This document shows positions 17,048 through 27,036 of a DNA stretch of 64,000 nt, piece after piece (within the stretch, counting starts at the first letter, position 1; each line of letters begins with the position of its first letter). The stretch is from positions 1 through 64,000 of the forward strand of contig NZ_CAMFKM010000005.1 of NCBI RefSeq assembly GCF_945957355.1, given 5' to 3'. Position numbers and translations under genes: made by a program. The notes under the pieces are model-generated. The model saw only the letters and a program-made list of their open reading frames with translations. It did no database searches and had not been told where the DNA came from. This stretch comes from an uncultured Reyranella sp. (lineage in GTDB: Bacteria > Pseudomonadota > Alphaproteobacteria > Reyranellales > Reyranellaceae).

Positions 17048-17776
17048 ATGGGATTTGAGCTGACGCCCGCTTTCTGGAGCGGTCTGACCCAGATCATTCT
17101 GGTGAACATCATCCTGTCGGGCGACAATGCCCTCGTCATCGCGCTGGCCTGCCGGAACCTGGAAAAGAAGCACCAGCGGCCCGCCATCATCATCGGCAGC
17201 GGCGGCGCCATCCTGCTGCGAATCCTGTTCGTCCTTATCGTCGACTATCTGCTGTCGATCCCCTTCCTGAAGCTCTGCGGCGGCCTGCTGCTGCTGTGGA
17301 TCGGCGTCAAGCTGGTGCAGGGAGAGGAAGAGGGCGAGGACGGCGTCAAGGCGGCCAGCTCGCTGATGGCGGCCATCCGCACCATCATCATCGCCGACGC
17401 CGTGATGAGCCTCGACAATGCCATCGCCATCGCCGCCGCCGCCAAGGGCGACACGACGCTGATGGTGCTGGGCCTCATCATCTCCATCCCGCTGATCGTA
17501 TTCGGCGCCACGCTGATCATGGCGCTGCTCAACCGCTTCCCGGTCATCGTCATTGCCGGCGGTGCGCTGCTAGGCTGGATCGCGGGCGAGGTGCTGGCCA
17601 CCGACCCGGGCTATGCCGCCAAGCTCACCGCAATTACCCCGCATGCCAAGACGATCCTCGAAGTCGGCTGTGCGGTGCTGGTCGTCGCGGTCGGCTACTT
17701 CCTTCAGCAGCGAGCAAAGCAGAAGCACCGGGAACAGGATCCGGTGGACCTCGCGGCCGACAAGGGCAAGGAGTAG
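17048..17776 (+). CDS. TerC-family integral membrane protein
   Basis: 242 residues with about seven membrane segments and the two TerC signature acids: 'SGDNALVIA' (24-32) and 'SLDNAIAIAA' (121-130). A short charged loop (GEEEGEDG) links the halves and the C-terminal tail is basic and soluble. TerC/Alx proteins export manganese or other metals, or help metal-loading of secreted proteins. Start ATG 17048. The universal stress protein gene follows after five bases, so the two are probably co-expressed. I could not recognise a manganese riboswitch upstream. Confidence 0.88.
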   Translation: MGFELTPAFWSGLTQIILVNIILSGDNALVIALACRNLEKKHQRPAIIIGSGGAILLRILFVLIVDYLLSIPFLKLCGGLLLLWIGVKLVQGEEEGEDGVKAASSLMAAIRTIIIADAVMSLDNAIAIAAAAKGDTTLMVLGLIISIPLIVFGATLIMALLNRFPVIVIAGGALLGWIAGEVLATDPGYAAKLTAITPHAKTILEVGCAVLVVAVGYFLQQRAKQKHREQDPVDLAADKGKE

Positions 17777-17781
17777 GGGAA

Positions 17782-18213
17782 ATGCACAAGATCAATGCCA
17801 TCCTCGTCGCGGTCGACGGTTCGGAGACCTCCGATCGTGCGGTCCAGCATGCGCTCGACATGGTCGCGACCGGCTGTGCGGCCGAGTTGCATCTCCTGAA
17901 CGTGCAGCCGAGCGTCGGCGGTGCTGTCTCGACCTTCGTCTCGCGTGAACAGATCGATTCCTATCACCGCGAAGAGGGCGAGAAGGCCCTGGCCTCGGCG
18001 CTGGCGCTGGCCCAGAAGGCCTCCGTGGCGGCGACGAAGCATGTCGGCGTCGGCCGTCAGGGCGAGATCGTCGCCGACTTCGTCCGGAAGCTGGGCGCGG
18101 GCCTGGTCGTGATGGGCACGCGCGGCCATACCGGTCTCTCCGGCGTCCTGCTGGGCTCGGTCGCGCAGGATGTGATCGCGCACTCCAAGGTGCCGGTAAC
18201 CCTCGTCAAGTAG
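17782..18213 (+). CDS. universal stress protein (UspA family)
   Basis: 143 residues, one Usp domain. 'ILVAVDGSETSDRAV' is at the N-terminus and the ATP-binding pattern G-x2-G-x9-G-S appears as 'GTRGHTGLSGVLLGS' near residue 112, so this is an ATP-binding member. The end 'SKVPVTLVK' is typical. The start is ATG 17782 with AGGGGAA upstream. It is placed directly after terC, suggesting a joint role in envelope or metal stress; this is inferred. Confidence 0.9.
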   Translation: MHKINAILVAVDGSETSDRAVQHALDMVATGCAAELHLLNVQPSVGGAVSTFVSREQIDSYHREEGEKALASALALAQKASVAATKHVGVGRQGEIVADFVRKLGAGLVVMGTRGHTGLSGVLLGSVAQDVIAHSKVPVTLVK

Positions 18214-18250
18214 CCATTCCGCTCCGGACGGCGTAGAACGCGGGCCCTGC

Positions 18251-18257
18251 AGGAGGA
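18251..18257 (+). promoter_or_regulatory. ribosome binding site fixing a TTG start
   Basis: AGGAGGA six bases before TTG 18264. No ATG or GTG suits this spacing, so the dNTPase gene very probably starts at TTG. Confidence 0.65.
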
Positions 18258-18263
18258 CCGCGT

Positions 18264-19451
18264 TTGGCCGAGGAGATGTGGCGACACGAGGCGCTGGCGC
18301 CCTATGCGACGCTGCCGTGGCAGAGCAAGGGGCGCTATCATCGCGAGGCGGAGTCGCCGAGCCGCAGCCCGTTCCAGCGCGACCGCGACCGTATCATCCA
18401 TTCGACGGCCTTCCGGCGGCTGAAGCACAAGACGCAGGTCTTCGTGTTCCATGAAGGCGATCACTACCGCACGCGCCTCACCCATTCCCTGGAAGTCGCC
18501 CAGATCACGCGCACGATCTGCCGCGTGCTGCGCCTCGACGAGGATCTCGGCGAGGCCGTGGCGCTCGCGCACGATCTCGGCCATACGCCCTTCGGCCATG
18601 CCGGCGAGGAGGCGCTGCACGGAGTCATGGCGCCCTATGCCGGCTTCGACCACAACGCCCAGACCCTGCGCATCCTCACCAAGCTCGAGGACCGCTATGC
18701 CGAGTTCAACGGGCTGAACCTCACCTGGGAGGCCCTCGAGGGCGCGGTGAAGCATAACGGGCCGCTGCTGAAGCCGGGACGGGCGCTGGCGGATCTTCCG
18801 GCGGCCATCGTCGAATACTGCCAGGACCACGACCTCGAACTCGATGGCCATGCCGGGCCGGAGGCCCAGGTCGCCGCCCTCAGCGACGACATCGCCTACA
18901 ACAACCACGACATCGACGACGGGCTGCGGGCCGGCCTGTTCGAGGTCGGGGACCTGCTCGACCTGCCGCTGGTCGGCGAGATGTTCTCGCTGGTGAGCGA
19001 CAAGTATCCCGGCATCGACCAGACTCGCCTGATCCACGAGGCGGTGCGCCGCGTGATCAACGCCATGGTCGAGGACGTGGTGGCCGAGTCGCGGCGCCGG
19101 TTGACGGAAGCCGCGCCGAAATCGGTGGCCGACATCCGTGCCCTGGGACGGCCCGTCGTGGCCTTCTCGGAAAGGATGGCCGAGACCGAGAGGACCGTGA
19201 AGCGCTTCCTCTACACGCGCATGTACGAGCACTGGAAGCTCAACCGCTCGCACTCCAAGGCGCGCCGCGTCGTGGTCGACCTGTTCGAACTGCTGTTCGC
19301 CGAGCCCAACTGCCTGCCCTCCCCGTGGCGCGAGAAGGCCGAGCAGGCGGCGACCCATGCCCGCGCCCGCGTGGTCGCCGACTATATCGCCGGCATGACC
19401 GACCGCTACGCCCTCGACGAGCACCGGCGGCTGTTCGACCTTTATTCGTGA
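18264..19451 (+). CDS. dgt: HD-domain dNTP triphosphohydrolase (dGTPase-like)
   Basis: 395 residues with the HD phosphohydrolase motifs of the dGTPase family: '[11 protein letters not shown]' (about 51-61), '[10 protein letters not shown]' (His ligand), '[16 protein letters not shown]' (HD pair) and '[11 protein letters not shown]'. The length fits the type 2 dGTPase-like group common in Alphaproteobacteria. It hydrolyses dNTPs to the nucleoside and triphosphate, influencing dNTP pools. Its position just before argS is conserved in many Alphaproteobacteria. Confidence 0.92.
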   Translation: MAEEMWRHEALAPYATLPWQSKGRYHREAESPSRSPFQRDRDRIIHSTAFRRLKHKTQVFVFHEGDHYRTRLTHSLEVAQITRTICRVLRLDEDLGEAVALAHDLGHTPFGHAGEEALHGVMAPYAGFDHNAQTLRILTKLEDRYAEFNGLNLTWEALEGAVKHNGPLLKPGRALADLPAAIVEYCQDHDLELDGHAGPEAQVAALSDDIAYNNHDIDDGLRAGLFEVGDLLDLPLVGEMFSLVSDKYPGIDQTRLIHEAVRRVINAMVEDVVAESRRRLTEAAPKSVADIRALGRPVVAFSERMAETERTVKRFLYTRMYEHWKLNRSHSKARRVVVDLFELLFAEPNCLPSPWREKAEQAATHARARVVADYIAGMTDRYALDEHRRLFDLYS

Positions 19452-19507
19452 TCTTCCCGGGCGTGCGTCCGGATGACAAAAGGCGCGGATTCGGCAATAC
19501 CCGCCCC

Positions 19508-21250
19508 ATGAATCCCTACCGTCATTTCATCGGCGAGATCGTCGCGGCCCTCCAGTCCATGCAGGCCGCGGGCGAACTGCCCGAAAAGCTGGATTTTTCC
19601 GCCATCACCGCCGAGCCGCCGCGCGACCCGGCACATGGCGATATCGCGACCAACGCTGCGATGGTCCTGTCGAAGGCCGCGGGCAAGAAGCCGCGCGACA
19701 TCGCCGAGCCGCTGCTCGTCCGCCTCAAGGCCAATCCCGACGTGGTCGATGGGACGGTGGCGGGGCCGGGCTTCCTCAACCTCAAGATCGCCGACGGCTT
19801 CTGGCGCGCGCGTCTCGCCGACTGCCTGAAGGCCGGGGTTGCCTACGGCGATTCGACGATGGGCAAGGCCGAAAAGGTGAACGTCGAATACGTGTCGGCC
19901 AACCCGACGGGACCGCTGCACGTCGCGCATGCGCGTGGCGCCGTCGTGGGTGACGCGCTCGCCAACCTGCTGCACAAGGCGGGTTACGACGTAACCAAGG
20001 AATATTACATCAACGACGCCGGCGCCCAGGTCGACAAGCTCGGCCAGTCGACCTACCTCCGCTACCGCGAGGCACTGGGTGAGACGATCGACTCGATCCC
20101 CGAGGGACTCTATCCCGGCGAGTACCTCAAGGAAGTGGGCGCCGCGATCGCCAGGCGCGACGGCGCGCGCTGGATCGGCAAGCCGGAGGCCGACTGGCTG
20201 CCGGAGATGCGGGCCTTCGCCATCGCCACGCTGATGGCCGAGATCAAGGCCGACCTCGAGACTCTGGGCGTCCATATCGACGTCTTCTCGTCGGAGCGGG
20301 CACTCGTTGAGAGTGGCGCCGTCGACCGCGCCTTCGAGGAGCTGACGAAGCAGGGCCTCATCTACCAGGGCCGGCTCGAGCCGCCGAAGGGTCAGCTTCC
20401 GGACGACTGGGAAGACCGCGAGCAGACGCTCTTCCGCGCCACCCAGTTTGGCGACGAGGTCGACCGGCCGCTCAAGAAGTCGGACGGCAGCTGGACCTAC
20501 TTCGCCAACGACATCGCCTATCATCACGACAAGCACCGGCGGGGCTTCGCGGACATGATCGACGTGTGGGGCGCCGACCATGGCGGCTACGTCAAGCGCA
20601 TGAAGGCGGCGGTCAGCGCCATCACCGGCAAGCAGGGCGAACTCGACGTGAAGCTCTGTCAGCTCGTGCGTGTGATGCGCAATGGCGAGCTGGTGCGCAT
20701 GTCCAAGCGCGCGGGCACCTTCGTGACCCTGCGCGATCTCCTCGACGAGGTCGGACCCGACGTCGTGCGCTTCACCATGCTCACGCGCAAGAACGACGCG
20801 CCGTTCGATTTCGACCTTGTGAAGGCCACCGAACAGTCACGCGACAACCCGGTCTGGTATGTCCAGTATGGCCATGCGCGGACGCGCTCCGTGATGCGCC
20901 AGGCGACGGCTGCGGGCATTGCGATCGAGGGTCTCGCCAGCGCGCCGCTCGACCGCCTCTCCGACGCGGGCGAGCTCGCGCTGATCCGCATGATCGCCCA
21001 GTGGCCTCGCCAGGTCGAAGCGGCGGCGGTGGCGCACGAGCCTCATCGCATCGCCTTCTATCTCTACGACCTGGCGGCCGCCTTCCACTCCCACTGGAAC
21101 CGGGGACGGGAGGAGCCGGGCCTGCGTTTCGTGATCGAAGGCGACGCCGATCTCACGCGGGCGCGACTGGCGTTGGTACAGGGAATCGGATTTGTGATAG
21201 GATCAGGCTTAAAGGTCTTCGGCGTAACACCCGTCGAGGAAATGAGATAA
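19508..21250 (+). CDS. argS: arginyl-tRNA synthetase
   Basis: 580 residues, class Ia synthetase of normal size. The ATP motif is '[14 protein letters not shown]' (131-144; HIGH signature as HVAH), the second motif is 'VRMSKRAG', and the C-terminal helical anticodon-binding domain ends '[20 protein letters not shown]'. It charges tRNA-Arg in the cytoplasm. The SPOR-domain gene starts four bases after its stop, and dgt lies 56 bases upstream. Confidence 0.95.
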   Translation: MNPYRHFIGEIVAALQSMQAAGELPEKLDFSAITAEPPRDPAHGDIATNAAMVLSKAAGKKPRDIAEPLLVRLKANPDVVDGTVAGPGFLNLKIADGFWRARLADCLKAGVAYGDSTMGKAEKVNVEYVSANPTGPLHVAHARGAVVGDALANLLHKAGYDVTKEYYINDAGAQVDKLGQSTYLRYREALGETIDSIPEGLYPGEYLKEVGAAIARRDGARWIGKPEADWLPEMRAFAIATLMAEIKADLETLGVHIDVFSSERALVESGAVDRAFEELTKQGLIYQGRLEPPKGQLPDDWEDREQTLFRATQFGDEVDRPLKKSDGSWTYFANDIAYHHDKHRRGFADMIDVWGADHGGYVKRMKAAVSAITGKQGELDVKLCQLVRVMRNGELVRMSKRAGTFVTLRDLLDEVGPDVVRFTMLTRKNDAPFDFDLVKATEQSRDNPVWYVQYGHARTRSVMRQATAAGIAIEGLASAPLDRLSDAGELALIRMIAQWPRQVEAAAVAHEPHRIAFYLYDLAAAFHSHWNRGREEPGLRFVIEGDADLTRARLALVQGIGFVIGSGLKVFGVTPVEEMR

Positions 21251-21253
21251 AAA

Positions 21254-22177
21254 ATGCATGTTCGCCGGCCCCCCTCCGGCGACGGACCAACGATCTACCG
21301 GCCCAACGAGTCGGTAGCTGTGCGGCTCGATCCTCCGCCTCGGCCCGTCGCGCATGAACCCGATTCAATTCCGCCGCCGCCGCGGGACTCGTTGCTTATG
21401 CGGGTCAACAGACGCCGCGGCCAGATTCTCACGGTGATGGTCTCGGTCGCCGCCATCGCGAGCTTCGGCTCGGTGGTCTGGTGGGCGCACAACCAGGACG
21501 TCAAGGCGGGCGGCAGGGGACTGGAGCCGCTGGTCGTGCAGGCGCCGACCACCCCCGCCCGCATCAAGCCCGAGAATGCCGGTGGCCTGGTGGTGCCCAA
21601 CCAGGACAAGGAAGTCTTCAACCGCATCGCTCCGGGCGCCGTGCCCGCCCAACCCGAGAAGCTGCTGCCGGTCGCGGTGACGCCGAAGCTGCCGCCCAAC
21701 GGCCTGCCGCTGCCGGCTTCGCCGCCGAAGGAGGCGGAAGTGGCCAAGACGCCGACGCCGCTGCAGCAGGCCTCGACCACCGGCGGTCCCACACCGGCAC
21801 CAGCCGCGAACGAGCCGAAGGTGCCGGCCAATCCGCCCAACGTGCAGCCGGCGACCAATACGCCGGCCACGACCGAAAGCGGGCCCAGTATCGCCAGCCT
21901 GATCGAGAACATGTCCGGCCCGACCGGCGGCTGGCGTATCCAGGTCGCCTCGGTGAAGAACGAGGACGTCGCCAAGTCGACCTGGGCGCGGTTGCAGAGC
22001 GCGCACGGCGAGCAACTGGCAAACCTGCGCATGCAGGCGGTCCGCGTCGATCTCGGCGAACGCGGCGTGTGGTATCGCGTGCAGGCGGGTCCGCTCGACG
22101 AGAAGCAGGCCCATTCCGTCTGTGCTTCGCTGAAGGCCCGCAAGGCCGACTGCGTCTCGGTCCCGCCCGCGCGGTGA
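21254..22177 (+). CDS. SPOR-domain inner-membrane protein
   Basis: 307 residues. The N-terminal 55 residues are cytoplasmic and proline-rich, one membrane helix follows (about 58-75, 'ILTVMVSVAAIASFGSVVWW'), then a periplasmic linker rich in Pro, Ala and Thr, and a C-terminal SPOR domain from 'GGWRIQVASVKNEDVAKSTW' to the end. SPOR domains bind denuded septal peptidoglycan, so a role in cell division or envelope remodelling is likely. It lies between argS and nagZ, an order conserved in Alphaproteobacteria. Confidence 0.87.
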   Translation: MHVRRPPSGDGPTIYRPNESVAVRLDPPPRPVAHEPDSIPPPPRDSLLMRVNRRRGQILTVMVSVAAIASFGSVVWWAHNQDVKAGGRGLEPLVVQAPTTPARIKPENAGGLVVPNQDKEVFNRIAPGAVPAQPEKLLPVAVTPKLPPNGLPLPASPPKEAEVAKTPTPLQQASTTGGPTPAPAANEPKVPANPPNVQPATNTPATTESGPSIASLIENMSGPTGGWRIQVASVKNEDVAKSTWARLQSAHGEQLANLRMQAVRVDLGERGVWYRVQAGPLDEKQAHSVCASLKARKADCVSVPPAR

Positions 22178-22187
22178 GGTCACACGC

Positions 22188-23219
22188 ATGAGCCGGCCGC
22201 GCGCCCTGATCCTGGGCTGCGCCGGGACCGAGCTGTCGGCGGAGGAGCGCGCCTTCTTCCGCGACGTCGATCCGCTGGGTTTCATCCTGTTCGCCCGCAA
22301 CGTCAGCACGATCGAGGGCACGCGCCGGCTGGTCGACGATCTGCGGTCCTGCGTGGCGCGCGCCGACGCCCCCGTGCTGATCGACCAGGAAGGGGGCCGG
22401 GTCGCCCGGCTGCGTCCGCCGACCTGGCGCAAGGCGCCGCCGGCCCGGCTGCTGGGCGAGCTCTACGCCCGCGACCCCGACGCGGGGCTCGAGGCGACCC
22501 GGCTCAATTCCCGGCTGCTCGCGGCCGACGTGGCCTCGATCGGCTGCGACGTCGACTGCCTGCCCGTGCTCGACATCGCCTTCCCCGAGACCCATGCCGT
22601 GATCGGCGATCGCGCCTATGCCGACCGGCCTGAGCCCGTGGCCGCGCTGGGCCGCGCGGCGGCCGAAGGGTTGCTGGCCGAGGGTGTGATGCCGGTGATC
22701 AAGCACATTCCCGGGCATGGCCGCGCCACGGTGGACAGCCACGAGGCATTGCCGAGGGTCACGGCCTCGCGCGCCGAGCTGGAACGGACCGACTTCGTGC
22801 CGTTCAAGCTGCTCTCGGATCTGCCCTGGGCGATGACCGGCCACCTGCTGTTCGAGGCGATCGACGCGAAAGACTGCATCACTGTTTCGGCAGGGAGCGT
22901 GCAGGACGTGATCCGGACCCATATCGGCTTCGATGGGCTGCTGCTCTCGGACGATCTCTCGATGCAGGCGCTCGGCGGGTCGCTGGGCGAGCGGGCGGCG
23001 CGTGCGCTGGCCGCCGGCTGCGACATCGCCCTCCACTGCAACGGCAAGATGCCCGAGATGGTCGAGATCGCGGGCCGCGCCGGTGCCATGACGGTGGTTG
23101 CCGGTCGGCGTTTCCAGGAAGGCCGCGGCTTTCTCTCCCGACATCGCAACCCGGCCGGCCCCAGGGGCTTGGCAGACGCTTCCCGACGGATGGCCGAACT
23201 CCTGCCCGAATGGGGATAA
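22188..23219 (+). CDS. nagZ: beta-N-acetylhexosaminidase (glycoside hydrolase family 3)
   Basis: 343 residues. 'LIDQEGGRVARLRPP' (64-78), 'KHIPGHGRATVDSH' (172-185, with the His/Asp general-acid dyad of NagZ) and 'LLLSDDLSMQAL' (nucleophile Asp near 248) are all present. NagZ removes GlcNAc from anhydromuropeptides during peptidoglycan recycling in the cytoplasm. It begins 10 bases after the SPOR gene, and scpA follows. Confidence 0.94.
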   Translation: MSRPRALILGCAGTELSAEERAFFRDVDPLGFILFARNVSTIEGTRRLVDDLRSCVARADAPVLIDQEGGRVARLRPPTWRKAPPARLLGELYARDPDAGLEATRLNSRLLAADVASIGCDVDCLPVLDIAFPETHAVIGDRAYADRPEPVAALGRAAAEGLLAEGVMPVIKHIPGHGRATVDSHEALPRVTASRAELERTDFVPFKLLSDLPWAMTGHLLFEAIDAKDCITVSAGSVQDVIRTHIGFDGLLLSDDLSMQALGGSLGERAARALAAGCDIALHCNGKMPEMVEIAGRAGAMTVVAGRRFQEGRGFLSRHRNPAGPRGLADASRRMAELLPEWG

Positions 23220-23273
23220 GGCGCGGCCAAATCATGTGGCGGCAGGCGCTTCCGCTGACTAAACCGGGACTGC

Positions 23274-24161
23274 ATGACCGAACCCGCCAGCCCGCCCCCT
23301 GAGGACGCACCCGCCGCCGCCGGCGCCGTTGCGCAAGGCGAAGCGACTCCGGCGCCGGTTGCCGCGGACACGGCTGCCGCCGCCGACAATTTTGCGGCCG
23401 GGGGGCCGGACGTGATCGCGCCGGGCGAGGGCGAGCTGATCGTCAATCTGGAAGGCTTCGAGGGCCCGCTCGACCTGCTGTTGAGCCTGGCGCGCGACCA
23501 GAAGGTCGATCTGCGCAAGATCTCGATGGTGGCGCTGGTCGATCAGTACCTGGCCCATATCCACCAGGCGCGCCGCATGCGGCTGGAGCTGGCCGCGGAC
23601 TATCTGGTGATGGCGGCGTGGCTCGCCTACCTGAAGTCGCGGCTGCTGCTGCCGGAGCCGCCCGCCGGTGAGGAACCGTCGGGCCAGGAGATGGCGGATG
23701 CGCTGCAATGGCAGTTGCGCCGCCTCGAGGCGATGCAGGAGGCCGGTGCGCGCCTGATGGCGCGGCCGCAGCTTGGCCGGGACATCTTCTCGCGCGGGCA
23801 GCCCGAGGGCATCGTGGTCGTGCGTCGCGCCGTCTGGGACGTGAAGCTCTACGACCTGCTGAGCGCCTACGGCTCGCAGGTCCGGCCGAAGGACGCCGAC
23901 ACCTACCAGATCAAGCCGATGGAGTTCTTCTCGGTCGAGGAGGCGGCGGAGCGGTTGGGGCGCATGCTAGGCATAGCCATCGACTGGCAGTCGCTCGAAG
24001 CCTTCCTGCCGGCCGGCCTCACCGATCCGGCCCGCCGCCGCTCGGCGATCGCTGCGACCTTCGTGGCCGGCCTGCAGCTCGCCAAGGACGGTCAGATCGA
24101 GCTGCGCCAGAGCGAGCGTTTCGGCCCCATCCATCTGCGTAAACGTACCGAGCAGCAGTGA
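23274..24161 (+). CDS. scpA: segregation and condensation protein A
   Basis: 295 residues. About 55 Ala/Pro-rich residues at the N-terminus are followed by the kleisin core: 'NLEGFEGPLDLLLSLARDQK' near 58-77 and 'ADYLVMAAWLAYLKSRLLLP', then a winged-helix C-terminus ('LRQSERFGPIHLRKR'). ScpA bridges SMC heads in the chromosome condensation complex with ScpB. Its stop overlaps the GTG of scpB (24158-24161), which indicates tight co-translation. Confidence 0.93.
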   Translation: MTEPASPPPEDAPAAAGAVAQGEATPAPVAADTAAAADNFAAGGPDVIAPGEGELIVNLEGFEGPLDLLLSLARDQKVDLRKISMVALVDQYLAHIHQARRMRLELAADYLVMAAWLAYLKSRLLLPEPPAGEEPSGQEMADALQWQLRRLEAMQEAGARLMARPQLGRDIFSRGQPEGIVVVRRAVWDVKLYDLLSAYGSQVRPKDADTYQIKPMEFFSVEEAAERLGRMLGIAIDWQSLEAFLPAGLTDPARRRSAIAATFVAGLQLAKDGQIELRQSERFGPIHLRKRTEQQ

Positions 24162-25240
24162 CGGTTCCCGCCATGTCAGACATCGAAAACGCCAATCCTG
24201 CCGTCGAGGAGCCCGACACGCTCGAGCCCGTCCGCGACCAGGCCGCCGACGAGGAAAAGGCCGCCGAGGAGAAAGCTGAAGCCGACGCGGAGAAGGCCGA
24301 AGAAGAAAAGGCCGATGACGACGAGGAGTCGGACGACGACGAGTCGGGGGACGATGACGATTCCGGCGACGACGACGACGATGAGGACGATGAGGACGAC
24401 GACGACGAGGACGACGACGACGAAGGCGGCGACGACAAGCCTGCGAAGCCCGACACCCTGGAAGAAGCGTCGGAACCGGTCGAAACGTCTGCCGACGCCG
24501 TCATAGAGACTGTCGCCGCCGAGGCCGTCGTGGTCTCGGCCATTGCGGGGGCGGAAGCTGTCGCGCAGGCGACCGGTGAAAACGTCACCGACGTCGCTTC
24601 GCCCGATCATGCCCAGCATCTGCGCCTGCTCGAGGCGTTGATCTTCGCCGGCACCCAGGCGCTCGGCGAGAAGGAACTGGTCGACCGCCTGCCCAACGAT
24701 GCCGACGTGAAGCGTCTGCTGGCCGATCTGGCGGAACTCTATGCCGGGCGGGGCGTGAACCTCGTGCAGGTGGCGGGCGGCTATGCCTTCCGTACGGCGC
24801 CCGACCTGTCCGAGAAGCTCAAGATCGAGAAGCCGGTGACGCGCAAACTGTCGCGGGCCTCGGTCGAGACGCTGGCCATCATCGCCTATCACCAGCCGGT
24901 GACGCGCGCCGAGATCGAGCAGGTCCGCGGCGTGGGTTTGAGCAAGGGCACGCTGGACCTGCTGTTCGAACAGAACTGGATCAAGCCGATGGGCCGCCGC
25001 CGGGCGCCCGGCAAGCCGGTGACGTGGGGCACGACCGATTTCTTCCTCGAACATTTTGGCCTGCCGAGCCTCGACGATCTGCCCGGCCATGAGGAATTGA
25101 AGGCCGCCGGGCTCTTGGATGCCCGCTCGCAGCCCCCCATATTCAGGCCCGACGAGCCCGATCTGCCGCTTGAGCCGACGGAGGACGAGGCCGACGAGCC
25201 TCTCGCCGTCGAGGAAAGCCCTGCGGAACCCGGGCGCTGA
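24158..25240 (+). CDS. scpB: segregation and condensation protein B with long acidic N-terminal extension
   Basis: 360 residues from GTG 24158 (ATG 24173 is also possible). The ScpB double winged-helix core starts near residue 150 ('LRLLEALIFAG') and includes 'LAIIAYHQPVTRAEIEQVRG' and 'PVTWGTTDFFLEHFGL'. In front of it residues about 31-93 are nearly all Asp and Glu, and the C-terminal 40 residues are also acidic. ScpB dimers bind ScpA in the SMC complex. Ordinary ScpB proteins are about 200 residues, so the extension is unusual. Confidence 0.92.
   Translation: MTVPAMSDIENANPAVEEPDTLEPVRDQAADEEKAAEEKAEADAEKAEEEKADDDEESDDDESGDDDDSGDDDDDEDDEDDDDEDDDDEGGDDKPAKPDTLEEASEPVETSADAVIETVAAEAVVVSAIAGAEAVAQATGENVTDVASPDHAQHLRLLEALIFAGTQALGEKELVDRLPNDADVKRLLADLAELYAGRGVNLVQVAGGYAFRTAPDLSEKLKIEKPVTRKLSRASVETLAIIAYHQPVTRAEIEQVRGVGLSKGTLDLLFEQNWIKPMGRRRAPGKPVTWGTTDFFLEHFGLPSLDDLPGHEELKAAGLLDARSQPPIFRPDEPDLPLEPTEDEADEPLAVEESPAEPGR
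24248..24437 (+). repeat. low-complexity GAC/GAG codon tract in scpB
   Basis: A run of GAY/GAR codons encodes the poly-acidic region of ScpB, densest at 24314-24437. It is simple-sequence DNA, likely to vary in length between strains by slippage in multiples of three. Confidence 0.6.
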
Positions 25241-25350
25241 CGCCCCGGAAGCGCCTTATTCGACAGGTTGCCGGGGCTTCGGAACGGGTGCCATAATCGG
25301 CTCACGTAAATCGACACGCCGATTGCAATCGATCTTGGGAGCATTGTGAA

Positions 25351-25623
25351 ATGGGAAGCTTCAGCATTTGGCACTGGCTGATCGTGCTGGCCGTCGTGCT
25401 GCTGCTGTTCGGCGGTCGCGGCAAGGTCTCGCAGCTCATGGGCGACTTCGGCAAGGGCCTCTCGGCCTTCAAGAAGGGCGTCGGGGGCAGCCAGGAAGAG
25501 ACACCGCCGCAGGCTCAGCCGGGGACGCAGCCGGGCGACAGCGCCAAGCCGATCTCGGCCCAGGCGACGACCACTCCGCCGGGCGGAACGGTCCACCACC
25601 AGGATAGCGCCGCCAAGGTCTAG
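25351..25623 (+). CDS. tatA: Sec-independent protein translocase TatA
   Basis: 90 residues: short N-terminus, one membrane helix ('[16 protein letters not shown]', 7-22), the 'FG' hinge, then an amphipathic helix ('[20 protein letters not shown]') and a flexible Pro/Gln-rich tail. TatA forms the pore-like part of the twin-arginine translocase. It heads tatABC, with tatB 27 bases later. The 110 bases upstream are the likely promoter region. Confidence 0.94.
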   Translation: MGSFSIWHWLIVLAVVLLLFGGRGKVSQLMGDFGKGLSAFKKGVGGSQEETPPQAQPGTQPGDSAKPISAQATTTPPGGTVHHQDSAAKV

Positions 25624-25650
25624 AGCGGCGACGTGAGGGCCTGAACGGCC

Positions 25651-26148
25651 ATGTTCGGCATCGATAGTCCTGAGCTACTGGTCATTGCGGTCGTGGCGCT
25701 CGTCGTCATCGGCCCCAAGGAACTGCCCGGCATGTTGCGCAGCTGGGGCAAGTGGATGGCCCAGATGCGCGGCATGGCCTCGGAATTCCGCGGGCATGTC
25801 GATGAAATGGTGCGTCAGGCCGACCTTGATGACGTGAAGAAGCAGCTCACGGGCACTCCCGGCCTCGACCTGCAGGCGCTCGACCCGACGCGTGAGATCA
25901 AGAACGCGATCCAGGAGGGCATGGCCGAGGGCGAGAAGGCCATGAGCGAGGCAAAGTCCCAGTTCGACAACCCGCTGGCCGACAATCCCCTGGTCGAGCC
26001 GGAATCGGCCCCCCAGATCGCTGCAGAACCGGCGCCGGATATGGCCACACCGGTGGTGGCAGAGGCTGCTCCGGCGGTCCCGGCTGCGGCATCCGAGGCC
26101 GTGCCTGCAGCCGAAGAGAAGCCGGCCAAGGCCGTTGCGGCCGGCTGA
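25651..26148 (+). CDS. tatB: Sec-independent protein translocase TatB
   Basis: 165 residues. The TatB start 'MFGIDSPELLVIAVVALVVI' with the conserved Glu in the membrane helix is followed by 'GPKELPGMLRSWGKW', a long amphipathic helix, and an Ala/Pro/Glu-rich tail. TatB and TatC form the receptor for twin-arginine signal peptides. Located between tatA and tatC. Confidence 0.94.
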   Translation: MFGIDSPELLVIAVVALVVIGPKELPGMLRSWGKWMAQMRGMASEFRGHVDEMVRQADLDDVKKQLTGTPGLDLQALDPTREIKNAIQEGMAEGEKAMSEAKSQFDNPLADNPLVEPESAPQIAAEPAPDMATPVVAEAAPAVPAAASEAVPAAEEKPAKAVAAG

Positions 26149-26218
26149 GCGCCAACTTGCACTTTGAATTGCGCGCCAAAGGGCGGCATAACGCGGCTCC
26201 CATGCTGCGACGTGATCC

Positions 26219-27034
26219 GTGACCCAGGCATTCGACGGACCTGAAGACGACAAGCCGATGCCGCTGCTCGATCACCTGATCGAGCTGCGCAAGCGCCTGA
26301 TCTATGCGCTGATCTGCTTCTTTGCGGTCTTCTTCGTCACGTTCTACTTCGCCAAGCCGATCTTCTCGTTCCTGATCCAGCCGGCGCTGGCCGACGGCTA
26401 CAAGGTCATCGTCCTCGACATCTTCGAGTTCTTCTTCGTCACGGTGAAGCTGTCGGCCTTCGTGGCGCTGATCGTGGGCTTCCCGTTGATCGCGGTGCAG
26501 ATCTGGCTGTTCGTTGCGCCGGGACTCTATCGCCACGAGAAGCGCGCCTTCGTGCCGTTCCTGGTCGCCACGCCGTTCATGTTCTATGCCGGCTGCGCGC
26601 TGATGTATTACATCGTGCTGCCGTACGTGATCAATTTCATGCTGACGCAGTATGCGCCGCCCGACATCGAGAAGACGCTGAGATCGTCGGACTATCTCGA
26701 ACGCATCCTCCAGCTCGTCTTCGCCTTCGGCTTCGCCTTCGAGGTCCCGGTCCTGCTGACCCTGCTGATCCAGGTCGGCATCGCCACCACCGAGGGGCTG
26801 AAGTCCAAGCGCCGCTACGCCGTCGTCGTGGCCTTCGTCATCGCCGCCGTGCTGGCGCCGCCCGATGTGGTCAGCCAGATCGCGCTGGCGGTGCCGCTGA
26901 TGGCCTTCTACGAGATCAGCATCCTGATCGGTGGCGTGATCGAGCGGAAGCGCGCGGCCGCGGACAAGGCGGCCGAGGAGGCCGAGCAGAAGGCCGAGGA
27001 AGCCACCAAGGCCGGCGAGGGGGCCGGCAACTAG
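26219..27034 (+). CDS. tatC: Sec-independent protein translocase TatC
   Basis: 271 residues with six membrane helices. The cytoplasmic N-terminus has '[18 protein letters not shown]', the signal-peptide-binding site of TatC, and the fifth loop has '[18 protein letters not shown]'. The C-terminal tail is charged and Ala/Glu-rich. GTG 26219 is the start that fits the family N-terminus. serS starts two bases after the stop, which links Tat and seryl-tRNA synthetase expression as in many Alphaproteobacteria. Confidence 0.95.
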   Translation: MTQAFDGPEDDKPMPLLDHLIELRKRLIYALICFFAVFFVTFYFAKPIFSFLIQPALADGYKVIVLDIFEFFFVTVKLSAFVALIVGFPLIAVQIWLFVAPGLYRHEKRAFVPFLVATPFMFYAGCALMYYIVLPYVINFMLTQYAPPDIEKTLRSSDYLERILQLVFAFGFAFEVPVLLTLLIQVGIATTEGLKSKRRYAVVVAFVIAAVLAPPDVVSQIALAVPLMAFYEISILIGGVIERKRAAADKAAEEAEQKAEEATKAGEGAGN

Positions 27035-27036
27035 CC

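Noticed and set aside
19508..21250. ArgS as defective because the HIGH motif reads HVAH
   Set aside because: Both His are kept, the other motif is normal, and small residues are tolerated at the third position of this motif.
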